Shown here piece after piece: positions 9,602 to 17,305 of a stretch of 64,000 nt of DNA; within the stretch, counting starts at the first letter, position 1; every line of letters starts with the position of its first letter. The DNA lies in NCBI RefSeq assembly GCF_014489535.1, contig NZ_CP060783.1, positions 4,884,190-4,948,189 of the forward strand. The letters run 5' to 3'. The position numbers were made by a program, and so were the translations under genes. The stretch comes from Diaphorobacter aerolatus (lineage in GTDB: Bacteria > Pseudomonadota > Gammaproteobacteria > Burkholderiales > Burkholderiaceae_C). The notes below the pieces were generated by a model, which worked only from the letters and a program-made list of their open reading frames with translations, was not told the origin of the DNA and searched no databases.

Positions 9602-9676
9602 CTAATAAGCCGCCATCAAGCCTGATGATGCGTAACCTTCGTTGCAATTCAGTTGATAACGGAGGTTTACGCAATG
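9580..9676. repeat. Duplicated divergent leader, copy A
   Basis: This segment of about 95 bp, from CCATGTCAACC to the start codon at 9674, recurs at 12201-12298. The most conserved part is CGTAACCTTCG, then TTCAGTTGATAACGGAGG and TTTACG before the ATG. The two arms can pair and would cover the GGAGG ribosome site. Confidence 0.65.
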
Positions 9677-9907
9677 ACGATGGAAGACATGCTGCTGCAA
9701 CGCTTCGGCCCGCTGCTGAGTATCGTGCAGCTCGCCACTGTCCTGGATCGTTCGCCTGATGGGTTGCGGATCAGCTTGCGTGCGACCAACGAATGGACGC
9801 AGCGGATCAACAAGGCCCGTTTGAAGATCGGCCGGCGGGTCTACTTCCGAACCTCGCAGATCGCCGAGGTGCTGAGCGACGAATCCCTGTACGGAACGGG
9901 GAACTGA
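9674..9907 (+). CDS. Small DNA-binding-like protein upstream of repA
   Basis: A 77-residue protein with an HTH-like stretch (LLSIVQLATVLDRSPDGLRI) and a basic wing (KIGRRVYFRTSQIAEVL), similar in outline to AlpA/MerR-like proteins. It begins 8 bases after GGAGG in the duplicated leader and ends 3 bases before repA. A replication regulator is likely by position. The exact family is unknown to me. Confidence 0.6.
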   Translation: MTMEDMLLQRFGPLLSIVQLATVLDRSPDGLRISLRATNEWTQRINKARLKIGRRVYFRTSQIAEVLSDESLYGTGN

Positions 9908-9910
9908 GTC

Positions 9911-10784
9911 ATGGCGATTAACGTCCTGGCGGCGTTCGAGTGCGAACCGCCGGTGCTGGACTTCATATGGCCGGGCTTCCTCGCGGGAACCGTCGGCGCG
10001 CTCGTCGCCCCAGGAGCCACGGGCAAGAGCTTCTGGGCGCTGGAAGCGGCCATGAGCATCGCATGCAGCGTTTCCGGCGGCGATCTTGTGGGCCTGGCCC
10101 CGCACACACCGGGCGCGTGGTTTATCTCGCTGGGGAAGACCCGCCGCCCGCGCTTGTGCGGCGCATTCACGCCATCGGCCAGCACCTCGGACACGCGGCA
10201 CGCCAAGCCATCGCAGAGAACCTTGCGCTTGAGCCGATCATGGGCAAGCGCCTGAACGTCATGGACGAGGCTCACTTGCGCCGCGTCATCGAGTACAGCG
10301 CCGGGCGAGGCTGATCGTGCTGGACACCCTGAGCCGCATCCACGCCCTCGATGAGAACAGCAACGGCAACATGGCCCACCTCGTGGCCGTGCTGGAGCAG
10401 GTCGCGGCTACCACGGGCGCATCCGTGCTCTACCTGCACCACGTCAGCAAGGGAAGCGCCCGCGAAGGGCATACCGACCAGCAGCAGGCCGCGCGTGGCG
10501 CGTCCGCGCTGATCGACAACGCCAGGTGGTGCGGTTACGTCGCCCGCATGACTAAGGACGAGGCGAAGCGCCTCAGCGACCGCGCCCATGACCGGCAACC
10601 CATCGAGGATGAGCGGCGCGGCTACTTCGTGCGCTTCGGCGTCAGCAAGCAAAACTACGACGCCACGCCGCTTGATCGCTGGTACATACGGCACGCCGGC
10701 GGCGTGCTGGTGCCGGTGGAGCTGTATGAGGCCAGCAGGAATGAGGAAAGACGTGATAGTCGGAGGCGAGGCGATGGCTTTTGA
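9911..10784 (+). CDS. repA: RepA-like hexameric helicase ATPase (two frameshifts)
   Basis: An AAA/RecA-fold replicative helicase of the IncQ RepA type. Walker A is APGATGKSFWALEAA. The Walker B region is RLIVLDTLSRIH, followed by LYLHHVSKGSA. The frame is lost at GGG about 10111-10113 and again at about 10305-10307; one G at each restores GRVVYLAGEDP and SAGARLIVLDT. The repaired protein is about 291 residues, close to RSF1010 RepA (279). It overlaps repC. Confidence 0.8.
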
Positions 10785-11697
10785 CCTCACCCATGCCAGG
10801 CACGACCCAATGCACTGCTTGGTCCCCGGCTTGTTCCGCAGTCTCAAGCGCGGCGAACGGAAGAAGCTCAAGCTCGATGTGACGTATCACTACGCCGAAA
10901 ATGAACTGGCGCGGTTCGTCGGCTTCGAGCCTCTTGGTGCTGATGACATGCGGCTGCTGCAAGGTCTTGTGGCTCTTGGAGGGCCGAAGGGCATCATCCT
11001 GACGGCAGAGCCAACAGCGGACTTGCCGAAGCAACTCCGTCTATTCCTTGAGCCGAAGTTCGATGCGGTAGGGCAGGATGCGCTTGTCGTGCGCGAGAGC
11101 ATGACCAGTCTGCTAGGCGAAATCGGCTTGACCGATGGCGGCGACAACATCAGGGCGATCAAAGCGTGTTTGCTGCGCATGACAAACGTGACAGTGATGG
11201 TCACCAAGGGGATCAAGCACAAATCTTTTCACCTGATGAGCCATGCCTTCGATGAGGGAGATGGACGGCTATTCGTCGCGCTGAATCCTCAGATTACGGA
11301 GGCGATTCTTGGGAGGCGTCCGTATACCCGCATCGATATGGCCGAGGTACGGGCGTTACAAACCGACCCGGCCCGCTTGATTCACCAGCGTCTATGCGGC
11401 TGGATCGACCCGGGCAAAGCTGGGCGTGTGGAGCTGGATACTCTATCTGGTTACGTCTGGCCGGACGAGACAAACGCCGAGGCCATCAAGAAGCGCCGCC
11501 AGAAGGCTCGCAAGGCTTTGGCCGAGCTTGCCGCCGTGGGCTGGAAGGTGAGCGAGTATGCGGCAGGGAAGTGGGAAATCGGCAGGCCGAAGCCCGTAGT
11601 AACGTTCCCCAAGCTCCGTAGCAATGCTCCCTTCACCCGTAGCAACGTTCCCCGCCTCAAATCAGAAAACACAGCAACGGCGCGGGCTTGCGGCTAG
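10774..11697 (+). CDS. repC: IncQ-type replication initiator RepC
   Basis: An initiator that would bind origin iterons. Strong matches to the RSF1010 RepC pattern are ARHDPMHCLVPGLFR, KRGERKKLKLDVTY, EPLGADDMRLLQGLVA, and RLIHQRLCGWIDPGKAGRVE with LSGYVWP. ATG 10774 has GGAGG seven bases upstream; ATG 10741 in frame is an alternative. At 307 residues it is slightly longer than RSF1010 RepC because of a basic C-terminal tail. Confidence 0.88.
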   Translation: MAFDLTHARHDPMHCLVPGLFRSLKRGERKKLKLDVTYHYAENELARFVGFEPLGADDMRLLQGLVALGGPKGIILTAEPTADLPKQLRLFLEPKFDAVGQDALVVRESMTSLLGEIGLTDGGDNIRAIKACLLRMTNVTVMVTKGIKHKSFHLMSHAFDEGDGRLFVALNPQITEAILGRRPYTRIDMAEVRALQTDPARLIHQRLCGWIDPGKAGRVELDTLSGYVWPDETNAEAIKKRRQKARKALAELAAVGWKVSEYAAGKWEIGRPKPVVTFPKLRSNAPFTRSNVPRLKSENTATARACG

Positions 11698-11845
11698 TTC
11701 GTAAATTCCATCCATGATCTTCCAAGATCATCCACTAGGCGCGGCACTTGGCGCTGCCCTAAAGGGCGACGCCAAGCCCTTGCCAATGGGCCGGCCATTC
11801 GGTCTTTAAGTTTTACGCCAGAAGAGTGGTCAGCCCCGACCGCTT

Positions 11846-11860
11846 TTTTAGCGGCTAAAA
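11846..11860. promoter_or_regulatory. KorB-type operator, copy 2
   Basis: TTTTAGCGGCTAAAA lies 150 bases after repC and 30 bases before the large palindrome. Confidence 0.75.
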
Positions 11861-11889
11861 CGCTACGCCCCTCAAGTGTCAATGACTGG

Positions 11890-11923
11890 TGTTGTATGTT
11901 GTAGCGCGCTACAACATACAACA
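11890..11923. repeat. 34-bp perfect palindrome made of heptamer repeats
   Basis: Two tandem TGTTGTA heptamers, the centre GCGC and two TACAACA heptamers form a palindrome with no mismatch and no loop. This is a probable binding site for a dimeric or tetrameric regulator, or part of an origin. Confidence 0.8.
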
Positions 11924-12200
11924 GTGCGATTTCGATACCCTGTCGCATATGAGGCCGGCCCACTTTTTGCGCGCCGACCGAGCTGCAACACCGTCACTTC
12001 TGGCGATGCTGGCCACCGTCACCATTTCCGATGGTGACCACAGCCATCCCCATTTCTGACGATGGCGACCGAACTGTCTGTTGACACTTGAGGGCCATGC
12101 TGGGAATCCCCTGGGCCTACTCCCTCTTGGCGTTCAACTCTTCCGTGATGCTGACTGGACGGCCATCGCTGTTTCGATGGGCGTGCTTGTGTCATCGGCT

Positions 12201-12298
12201 CCATGTCAACCAACTTGGCCAATTATTGGAATGTTGTGCAGGCCGGCACTCCGTAACCTTCGGAGTAGTTCAGTTGATAACGGAGGTTTACGGACATG
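12201..12298. repeat. Duplicated divergent leader, copy B
   Basis: Matches 9580-9676, including CCATGTCAACC at one end and TTCAGTTGATAACGGAGG then TTTACG before the traK start codon. It suggests common control of the rep genes and traK. Confidence 0.65.
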
Positions 12299-12574
12299 AC
12301 GACTACAGAAAGCAGCTACCCGGAGGAGCTGGCTGCGCGGCTCGCTCATAAGCAGCAGACTTCACAGCTAAAGCGCAGGGACTACTTGGCCTTGTTCATG
12401 GCGGTGCGCTCGGACGTGACGGCAGCGATGGAGGCTGGCTACGCGCTCAAGATCATCTGGGAATACATGCGCGAGAGTGGGCGCATTCCTTTCCGCTACG
12501 AGACCTTTCTGAAATACGTTTGCCAGCACATCACCAATGCGCCGCCCGGTTCGACGAGTCAGAACACGAAGTGA
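12296..12574 (+). CDS. traK: TraK-family oriT-binding protein
   Basis: A 92-residue protein with the TraK pattern: basic N-terminal half (KRRDYLALFMAVRSDVTAAM) followed by AGYALKIIWEYMRESGRI and YETFLKYV. In IncP plasmids TraK binds and bends the oriT region within the relaxosome. Here it lies just left of oriT, as in RP4, but it reads toward oriT rather than away and is shorter (RP4 TraK is 134 residues). Confidence 0.75.
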   Translation: MTTTESSYPEELAARLAHKQQTSQLKRRDYLALFMAVRSDVTAAMEAGYALKIIWEYMRESGRIPFRYETFLKYVCQHITNAPPGSTSQNTK

Positions 12575-12600
12575 GGAAAGACCCGTGCCCAATCGCTGCA

Positions 12601-12896
12601 AGTGCACGGCTGATGCACTGTTATTGGTGGTTGGATCGCTGTAAGCGCGCGGAAATGGGCCATTTCCTTCCCATTTTCACGCTGCGGACGCGCTGTTGCG
12701 CAGCAATGGGGCGCTTATAGCGCGAGATTCGATGAATCGTTCGATGCAAAAACAACGCCATAAGGCGGGCAGGATGTGTGAAGTAGGCCCACCCGCAAGC
12801 GGGTTGTCCTTCTTCACTTCCCCTCATTCGCGCCGGGGGCGCTCAACGGGGCATCCTGCTCTGCGAGGCTGCCGGCTACCGCCGGTTGGAGGACAC
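12601..12896. other. IncP-type origin of transfer (oriT)
   Basis: The bottom strand reads CTTCACACATCCTG then CCCGCC, matching the IncP nic region; the predicted nick is opposite 12769/12770. Next to it is the TraJ-site inverted repeat, GTGAAG (12779-12784) to CTTCAC, with an inner CCCGC/GCGGG stem. To the left are AGTGCA/TGCACT (12601-12619) and the palindrome GGAAATGG-G-CCATTTCC (12651-12667). TraJ starts at the right edge. No relaxase gene follows. Confidence 0.85.
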
Positions 12897-13268
12897 ATGG
12901 GCGACGAGAAACAAATCACCAGGAAGGGCAGCCCGCCGATCAAGGTGTACTGCCTTCCCGAAGAACGCGAATTGATCGAGGCGAACGCCAAGATGGCCGG
13001 AATCAGTGTGGCGCGCTACCTGCGCGACGTAGGGCAGGGCTACCAGGTCAAGGGAGTCATGGACTATCACTACGTGCGCGAGCTGGTGCGCGTGAATGGT
13101 GATCTTGGCCGCCGGGGCGGATTGCTCACGCTCTGGCTGACCGACGATCCGCGCACTGCCCGTTTCGGCGATGCAACGATCCTCGTCCTATTGGGTCGGA
13201 TCGAAGCTACCCAGGACGAAATGAGCCGGCTTATGAAGTCGGTAGTGCAGCCGAAGGCCAAGCCTTGA
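12897..13268 (+). CDS. traJ: TraJ relaxosome protein
   Basis: A 123-residue protein, the same length as RP4 TraJ. It begins MGDEKQ, then RKGSPPIKVYCLPEERELIE, and has ISVARYLRDVGQGY (an RHH/MobC-like DNA-binding segment). TraJ binds the oriT repeat beside nic and recruits the relaxase. ATG 12897 is preceded by GGAGG. In IncP plasmids traI follows; here a KorB-type site and then trbJ follow, so the relaxase has been lost or is supplied by a helper. Confidence 0.9.
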   Translation: MGDEKQITRKGSPPIKVYCLPEERELIEANAKMAGISVARYLRDVGQGYQVKGVMDYHYVRELVRVNGDLGRRGGLLTLWLTDDPRTARFGDATILVLLGRIEATQDEMSRLMKSVVQPKAKP

Positions 13269-13271
13269 GCG

Positions 13272-13286
13272 TTTTAGCGGCTAAAA
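13272..13286. promoter_or_regulatory. KorB-type operator, copy 3
   Basis: TTTTAGCGGCTAAAA lies 4 bases after the traJ stop, at the head of the 194-bp gap before trbJ. Confidence 0.75.
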
Positions 13287-13462
13287 ATCTGATGGGCAGT
13301 GTCATGATCGAACGATAGGGGTATAGAAGCATCGATACGCAATGACGCCGTGACATAAACCAAAAAGGCCGGGCTTTGGTGTCGCTCTGGTCAAGTACCG
13401 ATTAGCTACGTGGCGCAGCTACTCGATGACCCTGAATGCCACTTTCAGAAAGGTTTATCGAC

Positions 13463-14248
13463 ATGAAGAAGCATCGCTTTTTAGCGGCTAAAACCGCGCT
13501 CGCCGCCGTCCTGGCCGGCAGTATCGTCATCACCCCGGCGCAGGCCGGCATCCCCGTCATCGATGGCGGGAACCTGGTGCAGAACGTCATGACGGCCATC
13601 GAGTCGGTGGCGCAGACGCTCAAGCAGATTGAGCAGTACCAGACCCAATTGCAGCAGTACGAAAACATGCTGCAAAACACGATGGCCCCGGCCGCGTATA
13701 TCTGGGATCAGGTGCAGTCCACGATCAACGGGCTGATGAATGCCGTCAACACGCTGGACTACTACAAGACCCAGCTCGGCAGTCTCGACAGCTACCTGGG
13801 CAAGTTCCAGGACGTGGCCTATTACCGTGGCTCACCGTGCTTCTCGGCCGCTGGGTGCTCGGATGCCGAGCGCATCGCGATGGAGCAAAACCGCAACCTG
13901 GCGAGCGAGAGCCAGAAGAAGGCGAACGACGCGCTTTTCAAGGGCCTGGAGCAACAGCAGCGCAACCTTACCACCGATGCTCGCCAGCTCGAACGGCTCC
14001 AGTCGGCCGCGCAGGGTGCGAACGGGCAGATGCAGGCCATCGGCTTCGCCAATCAGCTCGCCGCCAACCAGGCAAACCAGCTCCTGCAAATCCGTGGCTT
14101 GCTGATCGCGCAGCAGAGTGCCGCGACCGCCAGGATGCAGGCCCAGGCCGACCTAGAGGCGCAACAACAGGCCGCCGGCGCGACTTCCAGGGAATCCAGG
14201 ATCGAGCGCACTGCCAGCCCGAGAAACTGGCTCGAACTGACCCGCTGA
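13463..14248 (+). CDS. trbJ: TrbJ, conjugation (VirB5-like) protein
   Basis: An exported mating-apparatus protein. The signal peptide ends around ITPAQAG. A long Gln-rich coiled coil follows (LKQIEQYQTQLQQYENMLQN), then a two-Cys segment (SPCFSAAGCSD) and a second Gln/Ala-rich coil. At 261 residues it matches IncP TrbJ. The codons for residues 6-10 (FLAAK) form a KorB-type operator. It heads trbJ-trbK-trbL; upstream trbB-I genes are absent. Confidence 0.85.
   Translation: MKKHRFLAAKTALAAVLAGSIVITPAQAGIPVIDGGNLVQNVMTAIESVAQTLKQIEQYQTQLQQYENMLQNTMAPAAYIWDQVQSTINGLMNAVNTLDYYKTQLGSLDSYLGKFQDVAYYRGSPCFSAAGCSDAERIAMEQNRNLASESQKKANDALFKGLEQQQRNLTTDARQLERLQSAAQGANGQMQAIGFANQLAANQANQLLQIRGLLIAQQSAATARMQAQADLEAQQQAAGATSRESRIERTASPRNWLELTR
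13479..13493. promoter_or_regulatory. KorB-type operator, copy 4, inside the trbJ signal-peptide codons
   Basis: TTTTAGCGGCTAAAA lies 16 bases after the trbJ start codon and encodes part of its signal peptide. Confidence 0.7.
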
Positions 14249-14263
14249 CGGAGGCCCTGCACC

Positions 14264-14533
14264 ATGAAGAAAACGATGCTGCTTGCCGGCCTCGCGGTGG
14301 TGCTGGTGGCTGGCTGCGACAACAAGCCGGCCATCCCGCCCATGCCCGAGGTCAATGACACAAATTGCCAGATCGAGGCGATCAAGAAGATAGTGGACAA
14401 GGCCACGCGCGAGAAATTCGCCGGGCTGTGCTCGCGTCGGTCGCCGGCCGCCGGCGGCATCGCGCCGACCGAGAAGCCCATGAATTGGCTCGAACTGGCC
14501 GACCCGAAAGACCTGAAGGAGGTGAAGCCATGA
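14264..14533 (+). CDS. trbK: TrbK entry-exclusion lipoprotein
   Basis: An 89-residue lipoprotein with the lipobox LVAGC at residues 15-19 after a short hydrophobic leader. In IncP plasmids TrbK blocks entry of related plasmids. The C-terminal PMNWLELADPKDLKEVKP echoes the SPRNWLELTR end of the preceding TrbJ. It overlaps trbL by ATGA. Confidence 0.8.
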   Translation: MKKTMLLAGLAVVLVAGCDNKPAIPPMPEVNDTNCQIEAIKKIVDKATREKFAGLCSRRSPAAGGIAPTEKPMNWLELADPKDLKEVKP

Positions 14534-16179
14534 AAGCACTGCACAAGGCGGCGCTGATCGGCATCGCTCTCGCGCTCTACTCCACCGCCGCATCGGCCCA
14601 GCTCACCAACCAGGGGATGCTTGACCAGGTGGTGACGGAGTTCACCACGCGGGCCATGTCCTGGCAGACGGTGGTGATGACTGCCGCGATGTTCCTGTTC
14701 TGGACGCTGGGCACGATCTCGCTGGTTTTCACGTTCGGCTTCATGGCGCTACGCAAGGCCGACATTGGCGAGTTCTTCGCCGAGTTCATCAGGTTCATTC
14801 TGTTCTTCGGCTTCTTCCTCTGGCTGCTGCGCAACGGCCCGGCCTTCGCCAACTCGATCATCCAGTCGCTGGCCCGGATTGGTGAGCAGGCGTCCGGGGT
14901 GGCATCGGTGACACCCTCGGGCATCGTGGATATCGGCTTCATGATCTTGAAGCAGGCATTCAGCAACTCGTCGATCTGGTCGCCCGTGGATAGCTTCATC
15001 GGCGTGGCCTTGAGCCTCGGCATCCTGATCCTGCTGGCTGTCGTTGCCATAAACATGCTGCTGCTGCTCGTCTCGGGCTGGCTGCTGATGTACGCTGGCA
15101 TCTTCTTCCTCGGCTTCGGTGGCTCGCGTTGGACTTCGGACATGGCGATCAACTACTACAAGACCGTGTTGGGCGTGGCCGTGCAGATCATGACGATGGT
15201 GCTCCTAGTCGGCATCGGGAATGACCTACTTACCAGCTTCTACGCCAGGATGAACACCGGCACGCTGAACTTTGAAGAGCTGGGCGTGATGCTGGTTTTT
15301 TGCGTGACACTGCTCATGCTGGTCAATCGTGTGTCCCCTCTTGTCGCTGGCATCATCACCGGCTCGGGAATCGGCGGCGCGGGTGGCTTCGGCAACTTCG
15401 GCGCGGGTGCTGCCATCGGTGCGGCTATGGGCGCGGCGAGCATGGCCACCGGTGCGGCAAGCGTGGCCGGTGCAGCCGTGATGGGTGGTGCAGCCTCGGC
15501 CGCTGGCGGTATGTCGGCGGTCAAAGCAGCGTTCGAGAAAGCGGGATCGAGCGCCGGCGGCGAGTCGGGCGGGATGCCCATGCTCGGCGGCGGCTCCGAC
15601 TCCGGCAGCGATGCAGGCTCGTTTGCACAAACTGCTGGCTTTGGTGGCGGGGCAAGTTCAGGTGCGGGCACCACTACACCACTTGCGCAGGCCGCCGGTT
15701 TCGGCAGCAGTTCGGGCGGCTCGGGTGGCGGCAATGGGCAGCAGTCCGGTAAAACGGGTGGAGGTTCCAGCTCGAAGGGTGGCGACGAAGCCGGCCGCAA
15801 GAATGCCCAGCAAAGCGGCCAGCAGGCCGCATCAGGCAGCACCGGCCCCGGCATGCTGGCATCCGCCGCGTCGGCGCTTGGCGCAGCGGGCCGCGTGACG
15901 GCCGACGCCGGCGCGAACCTGATGCAAGGCGTCGGCGAGGTTGCGAAGGCCAAGGCTGCCAGCATCCGCGATGCCGCGGTCGAACGCATCGCCGACACCA
16001 CCGGCGGGAAGATCGCGGCGGCTATCAGGGCGAGCGCGGAGAGCGACCAGGCCGCCGTTGTCGAGTCGGTGCCGACATTCGGCGGCAACAACTTGGCAGG
16101 GACCGATTCGGCCGCTGCTGATCCTGATGATGAAGTGGCCGCGTTCGCCAACCGCAAGCACGGTAAATCGGAGGCGTGA
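14530..16179 (+). CDS. trbL: TrbL, polytopic (VirB6-like) conjugation protein
   Basis: A 549-residue inner-membrane channel component of the mating-pair apparatus. After a signal-like N-terminus (ALALYSTAASAQ) there are about six hydrophobic segments up to residue 280. A long Gly/Ser/Ala-rich tail then runs from residue 290 to about 450, followed by a charged end. Its start overlaps trbK by ATGA. The tail is low-complexity and may vary among relatives. Confidence 0.88.
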   Translation: MKALHKAALIGIALALYSTAASAQLTNQGMLDQVVTEFTTRAMSWQTVVMTAAMFLFWTLGTISLVFTFGFMALRKADIGEFFAEFIRFILFFGFFLWLLRNGPAFANSIIQSLARIGEQASGVASVTPSGIVDIGFMILKQAFSNSSIWSPVDSFIGVALSLGILILLAVVAINMLLLLVSGWLLMYAGIFFLGFGGSRWTSDMAINYYKTVLGVAVQIMTMVLLVGIGNDLLTSFYARMNTGTLNFEELGVMLVFCVTLLMLVNRVSPLVAGIITGSGIGGAGGFGNFGAGAAIGAAMGAASMATGAASVAGAAVMGGAASAAGGMSAVKAAFEKAGSSAGGESGGMPMLGGGSDSGSDAGSFAQTAGFGGGASSGAGTTTPLAQAAGFGSSSGGSGGGNGQQSGKTGGGSSSKGGDEAGRKNAQQSGQQAASGSTGPGMLASAASALGAAGRVTADAGANLMQGVGEVAKAKAASIRDAAVERIADTTGGKIAAAIRASAESDQAAVVESVPTFGGNNLAGTDSAAADPDDEVAAFANRKHGKSEA

Positions 16180-16181
16180 CT

Positions 16182-16438
16182 ATGAAGGGTAGTGGCTTTT
16201 CGATTGCCTGGAGTTCGACTAAGTTCAGCGTCAGGCGGTGGAGTTTGAGCGACCTGGCGATCAATCAACCGAGCTTGATGCAGTGATGGAGATAGCAGCC
16301 TTCGCTGATCGCTCAACTCCGTCTGCAATCGAGGCCACGAGGCCGGCGGCCAAGTCATCGAGCAACAGTTACAGCGGCAGCAACAGGAATACGCCGCTGG
16401 CTGAGGCCGCCGGCTTCTACAGCAGCGGCCAGAGATAA
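16182..16438 (+). CDS. Short hypothetical protein, TrbL-tail-like (frameshifted)
   Basis: A frame begins ATG 16182 (MKGSGFSIAWSS) and, after one missing base near 16232, continues as QAVEFERPGDQSTELD to a stop at 16438. The end, NTPLAEAAGFYSSG, resembles TTPLAQAAGFGSSSG in TrbL. It may be a small partner gene or a remnant copy of a trbL tail. Confidence 0.4.
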
Positions 16439-16501
16439 AGCGCGCCGGCCGGCGTGGGGCCGGCCGACACTTCCACAACCCACCTACCACAGAGGTGAAT
16501 C

Positions 16502-16735
16502 ATGGCAACCTTGAATCCTACCAATGCAATCGCAACCCAGGCAGTTCATCATGCGGCCGCGCAGCTCGCGGCCCTGGACTGGATCGACCAAGAGGCGGCG
16601 CGGCAACTCTCGCCAATGGCCGAGGCCGTCGCCAATATGTTCATGATGCTGTACTACCAAGCCGAGACGGGGCAGGCCACGCGGGACGATTTTCGCCAAG
16701 CCCTGGATGCGGTGCGGCAATCACTCACCGCGTAG
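16502..16735 (+). CDS. Hypothetical protein, 77 aa
   Basis: An acidic, Ala-rich, helical protein that begins MATLNPTNAIATQAVHHAAA and contains a Met-rich stretch (ANMFMMLYYQ). It has the ribosome site AGAGGTG seven bases before its ATG and is followed by a terminator-like hairpin. It is at the end of the trb block. Family not recognised. Confidence 0.6.
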   Translation: MATLNPTNAIATQAVHHAAAQLAALDWIDQEAARQLSPMAEAVANMFMMLYYQAETGQATRDDFRQALDAVRQSLTA

Positions 16736-16757
16736 GCTCTCGCACCAGGAAACAGCA

Positions 16758-16780
16758 AGGGCGGCCGATGGCCGCCCTTG
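16758..16780 (+). terminator. Hairpin after the trb block
   Basis: AAGGGCGGCC and GGCCGCCCTT pair around the loop GAT. The following GTCGTTTT is a weak T run. Confidence 0.6.
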
Positions 16781-16933
16781 TCGTTTTCGGGCCTGCATCG
16801 CCGGAAGCGGCGATGCGCGCCGGCGTGCTCGAGCATCGCCAGATCGAGCGATGACGGCCGCCCTGCACCTTTCCCTTGGCGTGGATCTCGCATCGTCATT
16901 TCCGGCGATGAGGTCCACCTGCAGCACCGCCAG

Positions 16934-16963
16934 AAATAGCGATGCTGGCCAGCTTCGCTATTT
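16934..16963 (-). terminator. Hairpin at the end of the leftward antitoxin block
   Basis: AAATAGCGA (16934-16942) pairs with TCGCTATTT (16955-16963), with an inner CTGGCCAG palindrome. It overlaps the stop of the leftward gene. Confidence 0.45.
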
Positions 16964-17146
16964 GATGCCGTGCATGGCCCGCGCACGTGCCGCAACTTCG
17001 CGGGCGTGCTCGATATAGGCCGGGTCGGCCGTGGCTTCGGCATCGGCCAGAAACGCGGCTATGGCTTCGGCGGTTTGCAAGTCCTCGGGCAGCAGCTCAC
17101 GGCCAACTGCAGGGGCATCCATCCATTCGCGCTGCTCCGGCGGCAA
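16958..17146 (-). CDS. Small addiction-module antitoxin-like protein
   Basis: A protein of up to 62 residues; the start is TTG 17146 or the ATG nine codons later. The core LPEDLQTAEAIAAFLADAEA, followed by DPAYIEHAREVAARARAM, resembles addiction-module antidote proteins that carry the (D/E)xAxYL-type core. It is in the same frame as the gene at 17171-17305, with a TAA and eight codons between them, so an old fusion or read-through is possible. No toxin is visible beside it. Confidence 0.45.
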   Translation of the reverse strand: MPPEQREWMDAPAVGRELLPEDLQTAEAIAAFLADAEATADPAYIEHAREVAARARAMHGIK

Positions 17147-17170
17147 TGGATACCGGCCGGGCGCTTCGGC

Positions 17171-17305
17171 TTAGGCCAGCAGCTCATTGAGCGTGTAGCG
17201 CACCCGGTCGGCCGAGACGGCGCGGGCCGAGTCGGCTTTCAGCGCGTCATGGGCCGGGCCGGCCTTCTGATGCAGCCAGGTTTCCAAGTTCTTCGGGTCA
17301 ATCAT
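17171..17305 (-). CDS. 44-aa antitoxin-like protein
   Basis: The sequence MIDPKNLETWLHQKAGPAHD, followed by ALKADSARAVSADRVRYTL, matches the C-terminal pattern of small antitoxins with a (Y/H)DALKADPSRA(V/L) core. Its ATG overlaps the stop of the upstream antitoxin gene (17302-17708). No partner toxin gene is found here. Confidence 0.45.
   Translation of the reverse strand: MIDPKNLETWLHQKAGPAHDALKADSARAVSADRVRYTLNELLA

Larger units (their letters stand above)
11698..12295. other. 600-bp gene-free region between repC and traK (candidate oriV)
   Basis: It contains a KorB-type operator, a 34-bp perfect palindrome, three related elements around 11998-12068 (each built on TTCTGGCGATG or TTTCCGATGG) and the second copy of the duplicated leader. 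The short leftward frame at 12019-12222 begins MAKLVDME, like the start (MAIMVDME) of the 8567-9601 gene, and seems to be a relic carried with the duplicated leader. No clear 20-22-bp IncQ iterons are visible. Confidence 0.5.

Noticed and set aside
12019..12222. A separate leftward gene of 67 codons between repC and traK
   Set aside because: Only its first eight codons resemble the 8567-9601 protein; the rest has no coding character, so it is treated as a relic of the duplicated leader.
15240..16490. A 416-codon leftward frame opposite the trbL tail
   Set aside because: It is caused by the Gly/Ser/Ala repeat codons of trbL read backwards and has no ribosome site or family.
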